Source: a virus
Virus record (IMG/VR): IMGVR_UViG_3300036791_000599
Span: 1-40,590 of that record
Length of the DNA: 40,590 bases
Strand: one strand, 5' to 3'
Every line of letters begins with the position of its first letter. Within the stretch, counting starts at the first letter, position 1. Both the position numbers and the translations under genes were made by a program. Below the pieces are notes generated by a model. That model was not told the DNA's origin, did not search any database, and saw nothing but the letters and a program-made list of their open reading frames with translations. Of this stretch, positions 14,797 to 24,700 are shown piece by piece.

Positions 14797-15930
14797 ATGC
14801 CGCCTGCACCACCCGTCGTCCTTCTCCCCGGGCCGGAGTCGTCGCTTCAGAACGTCGACAACAACATCCGGGGCATGGACGCGAACGTGTACGAACTGGA
14901 GCCGTCCGCGGCTCCGCTTTGTGCGCTCTCGGACGCGATGGGGTCGGTGAACGCCGACAACCCGAAGTTCGAGTGGCTCGAAGACGAGTCGATGCCGCGC
15001 ATCACCACCGCGACCGCAGCCGTGGCTGCGTCCGGGAACGTCGTCGGCGTTGCCAACGACATTTTCCGCGTCGGCGACGTGATCCGCTTCTCGGGCCTCG
15101 GCTTCGGGATGCTCGTCACGGCGACCGCCGCCGGGGCGATCACCGGTACCAACATCGGGGCCGCGTTCGTCGCAGTTCCGTCCGCGTCCGAGATCTACCT
15201 GGTCTCGAACGCGAACGCCGAAGGTGCGACCCTCCGGGAGATCAAGTTCCCGCAGCAGGTCACACAGTTCAACTACGACGAGATCTTCCGCACCCCGTTC
15301 GGTCTCACCACCACCGAACTGGGGACGCTGCACTACGGCGGCGACGAGCGCGCCAGGCTCAGGAAGAAGTTCGGGATCGAGCACGCCCGGACGATCGAGC
15401 AGTCCGCGTTCTTCGGGATCCGCTCGATCACGTCGTCGACCCGCACCGCGGGCGGTCTGCTCGACATGATCAAGACGAACGTCGTCGCCGACACCGGCGG
15501 TCTCACCGAGGCCGACTGGATGACGTTCCTGATCCCGGGCTTCCGCTACGGCTCCCAGACGAAGACGGCGTTCTGCTCCCCGAAAGCGATCGCCGCGATC
15601 GAGGGCTACGCCCGCAACAACATCCAGGTGCCGAACCCGTCGGTGGCGAACACCTACGGGATCGAGATGACCCGGTACGTCTCCGGTCAGGGTGAGGTAC
15701 ACCTGATCAAGCACCCGGACTGGAACGACTCCGCCATCTTCGGCGGCTACGTCTTCCTGGTCGACATGGACGCGGTTCGGCTGCGCCCGCTCCGCAACGT
15801 CGGTGGAACCCGCCTGCTGCCCGACCGGCAGGCCCCCGACTACGACGGGGTGAAGGACGAGTACCGCTCCGAAACCGGCCTTCAGGTGATGCACGAGCGG
15901 CGCTGCGCGCTGCTCACCGGAGTCACGTAG
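14797..15930 (+). CDS. Major capsid protein (HK97-fold, DUF5309/SU10-like)
   Basis: ATG 14797 follows GGAGGTTTCG. The 377-residue protein follows the scaffold gene and has features of the SU10/DUF5309 capsid family: an N-terminal arm (SLQNVDNNIRGMDANVYELE), a beta-rich insertion with Ala/Thr/Val repeats (about 65-145), then FNYDEIFRTPFGLTTTE, the segment TRTAGGLLDMIKTNVV, and a C-terminal P-domain with KHPDWNDSAIFGGYVFLVD. It is expected to form the icosahedral shell. The preceding 167-nt gap carries its own candidate promoter, and a hairpin follows the gene. Confidence 0.85.
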   Translation: MPPAPPVVLLPGPESSLQNVDNNIRGMDANVYELEPSAAPLCALSDAMGSVNADNPKFEWLEDESMPRITTATAAVAASGNVVGVANDIFRVGDVIRFSGLGFGMLVTATAAGAITGTNIGAAFVAVPSASEIYLVSNANAEGATLREIKFPQQVTQFNYDEIFRTPFGLTTTELGTLHYGGDERARLRKKFGIEHARTIEQSAFFGIRSITSSTRTAGGLLDMIKTNVVADTGGLTEADWMTFLIPGFRYGSQTKTAFCSPKAIAAIEGYARNNIQVPNPSVANTYGIEMTRYVSGQGEVHLIKHPDWNDSAIFGGYVFLVDMDAVRLRPLRNVGGTRLLPDRQAPDYDGVKDEYRSETGLQVMHERRCALLTGVT

Positions 15931-15939
15931 GCCGTAGGA

Positions 15940-15982
15940 TCCTGGGGCGGGACCGGCAGCAGTCGCCCGCCCCGCCCCAGGA
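15940..15982 (+). terminator. 12-bp hairpin after the capsid gene
   Basis: TCCTGGGGCGGG (15940-15951) pairs perfectly with CCCGCCCCAGGA (15971-15982) around a 19-nt loop. No U tract follows, so it may slow polymerase, protect the capsid mRNA 3' end or reduce read-through into the genes behind it. Confidence 0.55.
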
Positions 15983-16001
15983 CACCGACAAGGGAGAACG
16001 C

Positions 16002-16562
16002 ATGGCCCTCTACAAGTCCGCGTACTCAGCCTTCATGGTTCTCGTCCGCTCGGAGGCGGTGATGTTCCACCCGGCGACCGGCGTCGAGATCAACCGTGTC
16101 CCACCTCTGACGGCCGAGTTCGGCGAGCACGGCGGGACGTTCAACGCCGAGAACCCGCTCACCGGTCAGATGGAGGAGCACGCGATCATCAACGGCCACT
16201 TCTTCGACTCCGAGTCGGCCCAGGAGATGCTCGGCTGGACGGACGAGGAGCGCGAGTCGGTGGAGATGGCGATCGAGAAGATCAGCCAGCGCGAGCCGTA
16301 CCTGGTCGCGAAGGTCGAGTTGACCGAGGCCCCCGCCAGGAAGCCGTGGCCGACCTACGACGAGTTGAACGCCGAGTCGGTGCTCAGCTTCGCGAACGCG
16401 CTCGGCCTGCTCGACGAGGCGCTCGCCTACGAGCAGGAGAACAAGGCAAGGAAGACCCTGATCGCGCAGCTGGAGATCGCGCTGGAGGAGGCACGTGGAG
16501 AGACTGGTGGAACACCTGCTCCCGCCGCAGTCGGCGCCGAGCACGAGGCGATCACGCTGTAG
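16002..16562 (+). CDS. Unknown protein after capsid
   Basis: ATG 16002 follows AAGGGAGAACGC. The 186-residue protein has a beta-rich first half (HPATGVEINRVPPLTAEFGE) and a helical, Glu-rich C-terminal part that looks coiled-coil (EQENKARKTLIAQLEIALEE). In many head modules a small protein follows capsid and acts as head decoration or head-tail connector. No motif fixes its role. The last 68 nt overlap the glycosyltransferase start. Confidence 0.6.
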   Translation: MALYKSAYSAFMVLVRSEAVMFHPATGVEINRVPPLTAEFGEHGGTFNAENPLTGQMEEHAIINGHFFDSESAQEMLGWTDEERESVEMAIEKISQREPYLVAKVELTEAPARKPWPTYDELNAESVLSFANALGLLDEALAYEQENKARKTLIAQLEIALEEARGETGGTPAPAAVGAEHEAITL

Positions 16563-17787
16563 CGCGCCCGCGACCTTCTACGCGATCACGGGCGGCAACG
16601 ACGCCTTCTGGCGGATCGAAGGCCCGGCGAAGGCGCTCGGTGCGAACGTCGTCCTGATCCCGGAGGTGGAGGCCGACGACATTTACGGCCAGCCGAACCG
16701 GGGCGACCTGTTCCCCTGGTCGATGACCATGACCCTGGTCGACGGGACGCAGAAGCGGATCCTCACGAAGGGAGGCTGGGAGCGCCTGCGGGCGCACAAG
16801 CCGCCCCACCGCTTCGTCGGCCTGGAGGCGTCGTTTCCGAGGCACGAGGGCGTCGCTGTCTTCACCCGGCCCATGTTCCCGCAGGCCGTGCTCGCCCAGG
16901 CGATGCGGAAGCAGGGGATCCGCACCGTCGCCGAGACGGACGACAACTACTTCGCGAAGAACTCGCAGACGCTCTTCTTCCGTCAGCGCAACTACGGCGA
17001 GGAGATGCGCTCCGTGCACTCGAAGGCGTTCGCTCAGCAGGACGCCTGCGTGTTCTCGACGGCGTGGCTCCGCAGCCGCTACTACCGGGAGCTTCGGGAG
17101 CGGTTCGGCAAGCAGCAGATCCCGGAGATGCACGTCTGCCAGAACTCGATCGACGTCGCCGACTGGCCGGAGCGGGTGGAGCGCGACGGGCCGCTGCGGG
17201 TCGGGTTCATGGGGTCGATCTCCCACCTGTGGGACGTGAACATCGCCTACGCCGCCTTCGTGACGGCCAGGGAGATGGGCGCGAAAACGGTGATGATCGG
17301 CTACAACCCGGGCGACCCGGAGCCTGGCGTCCCCGACACGATCACCACCGAGGAGGGGACCGAGCACGTCATCCACAACACGAAGTCGATCGCCCACCGC
17401 AACCGCTGGGCGGCCGTGATCAGCGAGCACATCCCCTGGATCAACCCGGTCGACTACCACCGGGCCGCCCTGCCGCTCGATATCGGTCTGTGCCCGCTCG
17501 TCTCCGACGACTTCAGCCTGTCCCGCTCCGACGTGAAAGCGATCGAGTACACGATCTCCGGGGCCGCCGTCGTCTGCACCAACAACCCGGTCTACAACCA
17601 CTTCTGGGAGCACGAGAAGACGTGTCTGATGGCGAACAGCTACGTCGAGATGGCCCAGGCGGTGCGACGTCTGATCCGCGACCCGAAGCTACGCTTCGAC
17701 CTGGTCACCGCCGCGCAGGAGAAGGTCGCATCGGAGCGCGGCCTGGAGACGCTCAGGTCAGAATGGCGCGAGGTGCTCAGTGGCTGA
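16495..17787 (+). CDS. GT-B fold glycosyltransferase
   Basis: The 430-residue protein has a GT4/GT-B-like layout: an N-terminal acceptor domain (NVVLIPEVEADDIY, FVGLEASFPRH), a linker to a second Rossmann domain at about 233 (PLRVGFMGSISHLWDVN), and a nucleotide-sugar part near 340-360 (SLSRSDVKAIEYTISGAAVV) with the acidic residue typical of the family. It would transfer a sugar from a nucleotide donor. GTG 16495 follows GGAGGAGGCAC, inside the preceding gene. Being between capsid and tail genes, its acceptor may be a virion protein; modified DNA or the host surface are alternatives. Confidence 0.75.
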   Translation: MERLVEHLLPPQSAPSTRRSRCSAPATFYAITGGNDAFWRIEGPAKALGANVVLIPEVEADDIYGQPNRGDLFPWSMTMTLVDGTQKRILTKGGWERLRAHKPPHRFVGLEASFPRHEGVAVFTRPMFPQAVLAQAMRKQGIRTVAETDDNYFAKNSQTLFFRQRNYGEEMRSVHSKAFAQQDACVFSTAWLRSRYYRELRERFGKQQIPEMHVCQNSIDVADWPERVERDGPLRVGFMGSISHLWDVNIAYAAFVTAREMGAKTVMIGYNPGDPEPGVPDTITTEEGTEHVIHNTKSIAHRNRWAAVISEHIPWINPVDYHRAALPLDIGLCPLVSDDFSLSRSDVKAIEYTISGAAVVCTNNPVYNHFWEHEKTCLMANSYVEMAQAVRRLIRDPKLRFDLVTAAQEKVASERGLETLRSEWREVLSG

Positions 17788-18172
17788 CCGTTCCGCAGCG
17801 ATCAAGGCCCAGGTGAAAGGGTTCCTCAACCCGATCTTCGTGGAGCGCGACCCGCGCACCGGCGAGGTTCTCGCCTCCGGGCTTGCCCCCGACGACTTCC
17901 AGATGGTCGCCCAGGGCTTCGCCTGCGCTCGCTGCCTCGCGATCTTCGACACCTACACGATCACCTGTCCGGCCTGTCTGCTTCAGCGCGACTTCAGCGC
18001 CGACGTCCCGCAGGCCCCCGAACTGTGGCTCGCCCATCTGCGCGAGCAGCAGCAGGAGGAGCCGACGCCCCGGGAGCCGCGGAGCTTCGACGAGGCGATG
18101 GCCGCGAAGCTCGCAGCCGCTGACGTCGACACGATCCCGCTCTCGAAGATGCGGAAGCGCAGACGCCGGTGA
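17780..18172 (+). CDS. Zinc-ribbon protein of 130 residues
   Basis: GTG 17780 overlaps the glycosyltransferase end by 8 nt. The protein has CARC and CPAC pairs 14 residues apart (about 50-67), a classic four-Cys zinc ribbon, then a Glu/Pro-rich linker and a very basic end (KMRKRRRR). A role in nucleic acid binding is possible; its place in the head-tail region suggests a minor virion or assembly protein. No family recognised. Confidence 0.6.
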   Translation: MADRSAAIKAQVKGFLNPIFVERDPRTGEVLASGLAPDDFQMVAQGFACARCLAIFDTYTITCPACLLQRDFSADVPQAPELWLAHLREQQQEEPTPREPRSFDEAMAAKLAAADVDTIPLSKMRKRRRR

Positions 18173-18852
18173 CCGTCTACGCCGCCAGCTGCCAGGACCT
18201 GATCGACGCCGTCACCGACAAGCTGCGCCTCGACACCGACGAGGATCTCGCACGCGCCCAGGGCTGGGTGAACGCGGCGATCGCGAAGATCGCGATCTCC
18301 ACCGGCTACTTCCACGGCACCGCGACCGGGACAGCGCTCCAGCCCGGCGACGAAACCCAGGGTTTGCCGACGTCGATGGTGAGGCTCGACTACATCGTCT
18401 GCTTCCAAGGGTCGGTGAACCGCATCCTCGCGGAGGCGACAAGCCTGGAGCGGATCCTGAGCCTCCGCTACCTGAACGTCACCACCGGCTCGCCCCGGAT
18501 CTACTACCTGTGGCAGGGCCTCGTCGAGTTCTGGCCGACGGCGCAGGGCAGCGAGGTGTTCACCTACTACGGCTCGATCCTCCCCGACGCGATCGCCGCC
18601 TACGACCTCTGTCCGATCCCGGAGCCGTTCTCGAAGCTGGTCGAGTACGCCGCTTGCTACGAGGCCGCCCAGTACAAGAAGGACCCGCTGATCGAGGAGT
18701 ATCGCGGCCTCGCGAACGAGTGGATGATGCAGTTCCACGCCTATCTGAACCAGCGGCGTGGACGGAAAGGTTTGCAGTTCGACCTGCGGACGTTCGAGGA
18801 GACGAACTACAGCCCGCACGATCCTTCGACCGACCTGATGACGTGGCCGTAA
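18169..18852 (+). CDS. Head-tail adaptor / tail tubular A-like protein
   Basis: GTG 18169 overlaps the previous stop (GTGA). The 227-residue protein has an N-terminal helical pair (QDLIDAVTDKLRLDTDEDLA, then GWVNAAIAKIA), a beta-rich middle (IYYLWQGLVEFWPTAQGSEV) and a helical C-terminal part (EYAACYEAAQYKKDPLIEEY). This resembles gp11/gp4-type adaptors that join portal to tail nozzle in podoviruses. The large nozzle-like protein follows directly. Assignment rests on size, order and fold pattern. Confidence 0.6.
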   Translation: MTVYAASCQDLIDAVTDKLRLDTDEDLARAQGWVNAAIAKIAISTGYFHGTATGTALQPGDETQGLPTSMVRLDYIVCFQGSVNRILAEATSLERILSLRYLNVTTGSPRIYYLWQGLVEFWPTAQGSEVFTYYGSILPDAIAAYDLCPIPEPFSKLVEYAACYEAAQYKKDPLIEEYRGLANEWMMQFHAYLNQRRGRKGLQFDLRTFEETNYSPHDPSTDLMTWP

Positions 18853-20366
18853 AGCTCGGCGCCGACCAGACGATCTCGGAGACGTTCCAGCGCGGGGTGG
18901 TGCGCGACATGCCGCGGCACGTGATCCCCTCCGGCGGCGTCTACGACGCGGTCGACTACCTGTTCGACCGGGCCGGGATGATCCGCAAGCGGGGAGGGTT
19001 CACCGCCCACTCCGCGGCGATGGGCGCGAACGGGCGCACGATCGGGATCATCGACCCGCCCGACAGGATCGTCTCGATCGACGCGAACCACGACGTCTAC
19101 GACGTCACCAGCGAGGGCGGCCCGACCGCAGCCCACATCGGCAACACCGGCTTCTTCACCTCCGAGAACCCGTCGTTTTTCCTGGGCAGGCTGATCTTCA
19201 CCGACGACAACGCCCAGTTCAGCGGTCTTGGCAACCCGCCACAGAAAGCCCAGTGGGTCGATCCGAACGTCGTCCTCAGCGTCCTCGGTGGCACACCCCC
19301 GGTCGCCTTCCGCTCCTGCGTCCACTCCGGGTACCTGTGCCTGGCGCGCAACTACGCGAACCCGAACAGGATCTGGTTCTCGCCGTCGCCCGATCCGGAG
19401 GCAGCCTGGGACGTCGACTCCTACCAGGACACCACCTGGCCGATCACCGGGCTTGCCTCAACCCAGGGTGTCCTGCTCGTCTTCAGCGACAAGGCGATCG
19501 AACGTGTCCTCGGCGACACCCCGCCGACGAGCGTCGCCACCAACGACAATCTGCTGCTGCAGCCGCTCGCGAACATCGGCTGCTCCGACGCGCGCTCGAT
19601 CGTGCACATCGACTCCGGCGTCGTCTTCGCGAACCCGTCCGGCGTCTACATGACGAACTCGGCTGGGATTCAGTCCCTCACCGAGAAGGGCGACGGTTCC
19701 GGGATCTCCATGTTCTGGCGCAGCCTGTTCCCGTCCGACGAGAAGACCGGGATCGCCTGCGGTCTTCTCTCCCGCGACTACCTGAAGGTCGACGTTTTCG
19801 ACGCGGACGACTTCACCAGGATCGAGAGCCTCCTCTGTTACATGCCGTCGTTCACCTGGACGCGGATCTCGAACATCGCCGGGGTCAGCTACGCCACCGG
19901 AGCCTCGGTGAACGCCACCCCGGTCGAGGAGTTGTACGCCGCCCAGGGCGACCGCCTGACGACGGTGAGACTCTCGACGATGCTGTTCCCGGACGGGACG
20001 GTGAAGCTCGACCCGGACGGCACACCCGTGTTGCCGACGCTGCGGACGCGCTCCTTCCAGGGCAGCCCCTGGCTGAAAGCGTGGGGGCACGGCTCGATGA
20101 CGATGAACATGGAGGACGCCAACGTCGACGACCCGCAGCTGACGGTGACGGCGTACAAGGGCTTCGGGGCGGGAACGCCGAAGCTGCTCCGCGCCAACCC
20201 GGTTCGCGACACGCAGGGCTACCGCCGCCAGGAGTTGATCGTGAACTGCGACACGCCGACGCTCGCGCTCGACATTGTGCAGACGAACCCGTCGGCGAAA
20301 ACCGAGATCACCACCATCGACCTGGACGTGCGCGAGTACCCGACCGGGGCGGCGCGGCTTGAGTAG
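18843..20366 (+). CDS. Tail nozzle / tail tubular B-like protein
   Basis: The 507-residue protein starts at GTG 18843, overlapping the adaptor by 10 nt; the upstream continuation of the frame is a shadow. It is beta-rich with many Gly/Asp turns and repeated hydrophobic strands (RIVSIDANHDVYDVTSEGG, GVVFANPSGVYMTNSAGIQS), as expected for the beta-propeller platforms of podovirus nozzles. It begins with a helical hook (ISETFQRGVVRDMPRHVIPS). Position after the adaptor and before internal virion proteins matches T7-like tail order. No sequence motif proves it. Confidence 0.6.
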   Translation: MAVKLGADQTISETFQRGVVRDMPRHVIPSGGVYDAVDYLFDRAGMIRKRGGFTAHSAAMGANGRTIGIIDPPDRIVSIDANHDVYDVTSEGGPTAAHIGNTGFFTSENPSFFLGRLIFTDDNAQFSGLGNPPQKAQWVDPNVVLSVLGGTPPVAFRSCVHSGYLCLARNYANPNRIWFSPSPDPEAAWDVDSYQDTTWPITGLASTQGVLLVFSDKAIERVLGDTPPTSVATNDNLLLQPLANIGCSDARSIVHIDSGVVFANPSGVYMTNSAGIQSLTEKGDGSGISMFWRSLFPSDEKTGIACGLLSRDYLKVDVFDADDFTRIESLLCYMPSFTWTRISNIAGVSYATGASVNATPVEELYAAQGDRLTTVRLSTMLFPDGTVKLDPDGTPVLPTLRTRSFQGSPWLKAWGHGSMTMNMEDANVDDPQLTVTAYKGFGAGTPKLLRANPVRDTQGYRRQELIVNCDTPTLALDIVQTNPSAKTEITTIDLDVREYPTGAARLE

Positions 20367-20802
20367 CGCCCCCACCCCGTCGCCTCCGCCGGGGCCTCCG
20401 AGCCTGCTCTCCCGTCCGGGGCCGCCGCCGAAGATCGACACGATCTACGACTTCTCCAACCGGGGTCTCGGCGAGTTGAAAGCCTGGATCGAGACCTGGT
20501 TCATCCCGGAGCGCGCCGCGATGACCTCGCCCGCCGGTGCGCTCTCAGGGCCACAGGCCGCCCGCGTCGCACAGCAGCCCTACTGGGCAGGGGCGACGGG
20601 GGTGGTGTCGAGCGGTGGTGGCTCCGAGACGATCCTCCCGCACCCGCTCGGGGCCGCGCCGCTCGCGGTGGCAAGCCCGGCCAGCGGCAGCACCCAGGGC
20701 GTGTACGTGACAGGGGTCACCTCCGACGAGGAGAAGGTCGTGGTCTCGTGGTCGCAGCCGAACGTTCCCGTCGCTGCGAACGTGATCGCGGTCGTCCCCT
20801 AA
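20359..20802 (+). CDS. Unknown virion-module protein, 147 residues
   Basis: No ATG or GTG precedes the conserved-looking part, so TTG 20359, overlapping the nozzle stop by 8 nt, is the best start. A Pro/Ser-rich linker (1-30) leads into a helix (DFSNRGLGELKAWIETWFIP) and a beta-rich tail ending in VAANVIAVVP. It might be a small tail spike base or nozzle cap. Family not recognised. Confidence 0.55.
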   Translation: MSSAPTPSPPPGPPSLLSRPGPPPKIDTIYDFSNRGLGELKAWIETWFIPERAAMTSPAGALSGPQAARVAQQPYWAGATGVVSSGGGSETILPHPLGAAPLAVASPASGSTQGVYVTGVTSDEEKVVVSWSQPNVPVAANVIAVVP

Positions 20803-20805
20803 ACT
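20800..20805 (+). promoter_or_regulatory. Candidate -10 box for a leaderless mRNA
   Basis: TAAACT overlaps the stop TAA of the preceding gene and is followed by CGCGTC and ATG 20812, nearly identical to the arrangement at 5199-5211. No ribosome site is present. Confidence 0.45.
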
Positions 20806-20811
20806 CGCGTC

Positions 20812-21765
20812 ATGGCTGAGCCGTACGACTCTCTGCTCGCCCAGGACGACACGCTTCAGGCGGCGCTGACCGCGATCGGGCAGGAAGAACTCTCGGACAG
20901 GGCGGCCCTGATCGCTGCCGGGCAATCCCAGCTGATCCCGTACGGTCAGATCCCCGACTTCCCGCAGACCTTCATCCCTTCCGCCACCGTCCCGGGCGGT
21001 CAGGACAGAGGCACGATCCTCAACGACATTGCCGACCCGTTGACGCGGCAGCTGGCGCAGCAGGCGACCCAGTCGGGCGTCTCCACCGTCGCCCAGGCCC
21101 AGCACGCCCAGGACGTCAACTACGCGAACATGATCGGTTCGCTCACCGGCAGGGGCGCGATCCGCTCCGGCGCGTTCGCCTCGCACGACGCCGACCTGAT
21201 CAGGCAGTTCAACCTGCAGAACTTCACCGACAAGACGACGCTGATGAACGCCCTCGGCACCTCCTACACGGGCTACCTGAACGCGCTCGCCGGTCGCAGA
21301 CAGGAGCGCTCCGACGCGGTGAACGCAGCGCTCGGGCGCGCGATCGCGAAGATCCAGGCGGGGATCTCCCTGCCGGGCCTGGCACCGACCGACCCGAACG
21401 TCCCGCCGGGCTACGTCCCTCCGTCGCCGTTCCAGATCAACTCGCCGCAGGCGGTCGATCCGACACAGCTGTCCGACCCGGGAGCGCCGGACTACCCGAC
21501 GAACCAGGTGTACACGCCGGTCTACGTCGGTTCGAACCAGACGTTCGAGCCGAAGATCACCGACACCAACGCGTACGCGGACGTCTCGAACCCGGTCGCG
21601 CCGCCTTCGACGCCGACGCCGAAGCCCGCGGCTCCGTCGGAGCCGTACCTTCAGAGCCAACCGACTCCCGAGGTGAGGCCACCGAAGCCAGCTGCCCCGA
21701 CAGTGCCGGTGATCGGCTACGGCGGCGGACGCACCTCCGGTCAGGTCAAGCGCAACCAGCTGTAG
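20812..21765 (+). CDS. Putative internal virion protein, 317 residues
   Basis: The first two thirds are helical and Ala/Gln/Leu rich (TRQLAQQATQSGVSTVAQAQ); the C-terminal third is Pro/Thr rich with low complexity. There is no signal or membrane segment. It is the first of three consecutive genes of this style, the other two very large, a pattern that matches internal core or ejection proteins of T7-like podoviruses. Specific role unknown. Starts at ATG 20812 behind a leaderless-type box. Confidence 0.55.
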   Translation: MAEPYDSLLAQDDTLQAALTAIGQEELSDRAALIAAGQSQLIPYGQIPDFPQTFIPSATVPGGQDRGTILNDIADPLTRQLAQQATQSGVSTVAQAQHAQDVNYANMIGSLTGRGAIRSGAFASHDADLIRQFNLQNFTDKTTLMNALGTSYTGYLNALAGRRQERSDAVNAALGRAIAKIQAGISLPGLAPTDPNVPPGYVPPSPFQINSPQAVDPTQLSDPGAPDYPTNQVYTPVYVGSNQTFEPKITDTNAYADVSNPVAPPSTPTPKPAAPSEPYLQSQPTPEVRPPKPAAPTVPVIGYGGGRTSGQVKRNQL

Positions 21766-24700
21766 ATGGCTGCTGGGGCGCCCAGAAGCGTCCTGCTCTC
21801 CCCGGTCACAGGGGCCACGACCCTGATGCGCCAGGACCAGGGGCAGGACTACCAGGGGAGTGCTGGCGGCCAGGTTCTCGCGCTCGGCAACGCGCGGGTC
21901 GACGCGATCAAGCCTGACCCGGGCGGGTTCGGAACCGCCCTCTACTACACCCTCGTCGGGGGTCCGAACGCCGGGCAGCAGTTCTACGTCGGGCACGCAC
22001 AGCCGACGGTGAAGGTGGGGCAGATGCTGAAGCCCGGGCAGCCGATCGCGAGGCTCGTCTCGCCCGGCCTCGGGCCGAGTCCGTCGTACTGGACGGAGAT
22101 CGGGTTCGCGAAAGGCGGTGTCCCCGAGTACGGGATGGATCAGGGCGGCGCCAAGTTCGACGCGTATCTGAAGGGCCTCCCAGGAATCCAGCCCTACAAG
22201 CCTCCGTCGGTTGTTCCTCCCGGTACGTCCGCCTACACGCCGCTGAAGGCCGCCCAGATCGACACGTTCCTGAAGGCACGCAACTCGCCGCTCGCGGGGA
22301 TGGGCGCCGCGTTCGTCGCCGCTGGCGCCAAGTACGGGGTCGACCCTGGTGTTCTCGTTGCCATCTCAGGCGGGGAGTCGAGTTTCGGACAGAAGCTCTT
22401 CCGTCCTTTCAACCCGTTCGGGTACGGGAAGCAGGCGTTCCCATCGTTCCAGGCGGCGATCAACCGGGTCGCCTCGGATCTGGGGACGAACTACAACCTC
22501 AGTTCGATCTCCTCGATCGGGAGCAGGTACTCACCGCCCGCCTCGAACCCGAACTGGGTTCCGAACGTTCTGAACTTCTACCAGGCGCTCACGGGCCATC
22601 CCTACGGGCACGGGACGGTGCCCACCGCGACCGATTACAGTACGCCGAATGGGAGTGGTGCTCCAGCTGGGGGCGGCGTCACACCCGCCGGGGCCGCGGG
22701 GTTCACCGTCACCGCTGTTCCGCCGGGACAGGGAGTAGGGGGAACAGACACGGCCGCCACGGCAGCCCCACAGACGGTCTACGTCGGGCCGACGCTCACG
22801 TCGCGCACCAGGGACCCGCTCGGTGGCGAAGCGCCGATCCTGAGTCCGCAGCCGAAGGTGACAGCAGCGCCAGCGGCGGGGTCTCCGGGCGTCGCAGCCA
22901 CCGGCCCCGCCGTGGGCGGGATCGACATTCCCTCGATCATCGCCCAGGTCAACCAGCAGTCGCTCGAAGCCGCGAAGGCGGCGATCGCCGCCCAGGTCAC
23001 CGGGTTCACGAACGCGCAGCAGTTCGAGACCGGCCTCGGTCAGCAGCAGGCGGCGGCGATCGCGGGCATGGCCGACGCCGCCGCGAAGTATCTGCAGCCG
23101 TTCGGAGCGTTGGCGAACCAGCAGTACCAGGAGGGCGTCGCGAGCGAACAGAACCTGGCGCAGGGTTTCAGCGGCGCAGCCGCCCAGGACGTGAGCGACC
23201 GGGCCGCTCAGATGAACCGCGACCTGCAGGCGGCAGGCTCGCCGATCGGAGTTCCCGACCAGGGACAGACCCTTGGTGGCGTGCTGATGGGGACGACCGG
23301 AGCGATCCCCAGTCGTCTTCTCGGCGTGCAGGGCGGGGCCGCGACAGCCGCCGCGCTCAACCAGCCGTTCTCCGCGATCGCCCAGGGTGAGGCCGGACAG
23401 ACCGCAGCCCAGGGCGCGGCGATCGAGAAGGCACGCGCCTACCAGGGTCAGATTCTCGCCGCGCAGGCCCAGCTGCCGACGCTCTACAACCAGTTCCGCA
23501 CGGCAAGCCTGGGAAGCGCGATCCAGCTGGCGGCGCTGCAGAAGCCGATCGTGACCCGCACGCCGTCCGGGATCGCCCTGGTGAACCCGATCACCGGCGC
23601 GGTGACGATCCCCCCGAACGTCGGCAACGCACGGATCAGCCCGCAGATCTCGAAGAGCACCGGCTGGTGGACGGACATTTTCGGCACGAAGATCGTCGAC
23701 TCGAAGGGCAACTACATCCCGTACCCGACGGGCGGCGCGGGGGTTGTCCCGGGCGGGATCACGAAGGTCGGCAACGCCCTCGTCAGGATCAACCCGGACT
23801 ACAGCACCACGGTGCTCTACCAGGGGCCGTCGTCGGGCAACAGGATCTCTTCGGGCGGCAACGTGTACGAGGAGAACCCGAACAAGCCCGGCCAGTGGAC
23901 GCAGATCATCAAGGCTGGCGACAAGCCCGCCCAACTCATCCACGATTCCAGGACCGGCTACACCGCGACCTTCAACCCGAGCACGGCGTCCCTGACGGTT
24001 ATCGACCCGGGCACCGGTCCCGCCTCGATGCAGCCGCAGGTGAGGAACAACGCGAACGGCGTGCCGGTGGTGGTGTACCCGGTTCAGAACAAGAACGGAA
24101 CCATCTCCTGGAGTTCGGTGACGCCGTCAGGCCCGGCTGGGGCGGCGAAGGTCACGACCCCGAGAAACGCGCAGACGGGGACGACCGTTGTCCGCGGGAT
24201 CACCTACCAGACCGAACGCCAGCCGGATGGTTCGTGGGCGATTTCGGTTGCCCCAAACGGCCAGCCGATCGTGGTGAAGGGGCCGAAGGCAGCCGGTGGT
24301 CTCACCGGGTCGGGCATCGGTTCTGTCACCGCCAGGGCTTTCGCGGCGATCAAGGCCGCAGCGGCGAACATCGCGCCTCTGAAAGGCGCGGCGGGGCAGG
24401 TCACGAACGCGGGGCACAGCCCGGAGCCGTACCAGGCGACCCTCCAGAACGCGATCAACATGTACCCGTCCCCGAACCCGCCGAAGTGGTGGGTGAACAA
24501 GGTCACCCAGAGAACCAACAACGCCTACCGCACGTACGTGAACGGGCTTGCGACCGCCTTCCAGAAGGGCACGTCGGACACCCCCGCCCAGGATTCGGTG
24601 ACCACCTTCCGGGCGCTGAACGCCGAAGGCTTCCCGCCCGCGATGGTGCTCAACGCCGTTCTGTCCGCCTACGGGATCAGCAGGGCGCAGCTGCAAAGGC

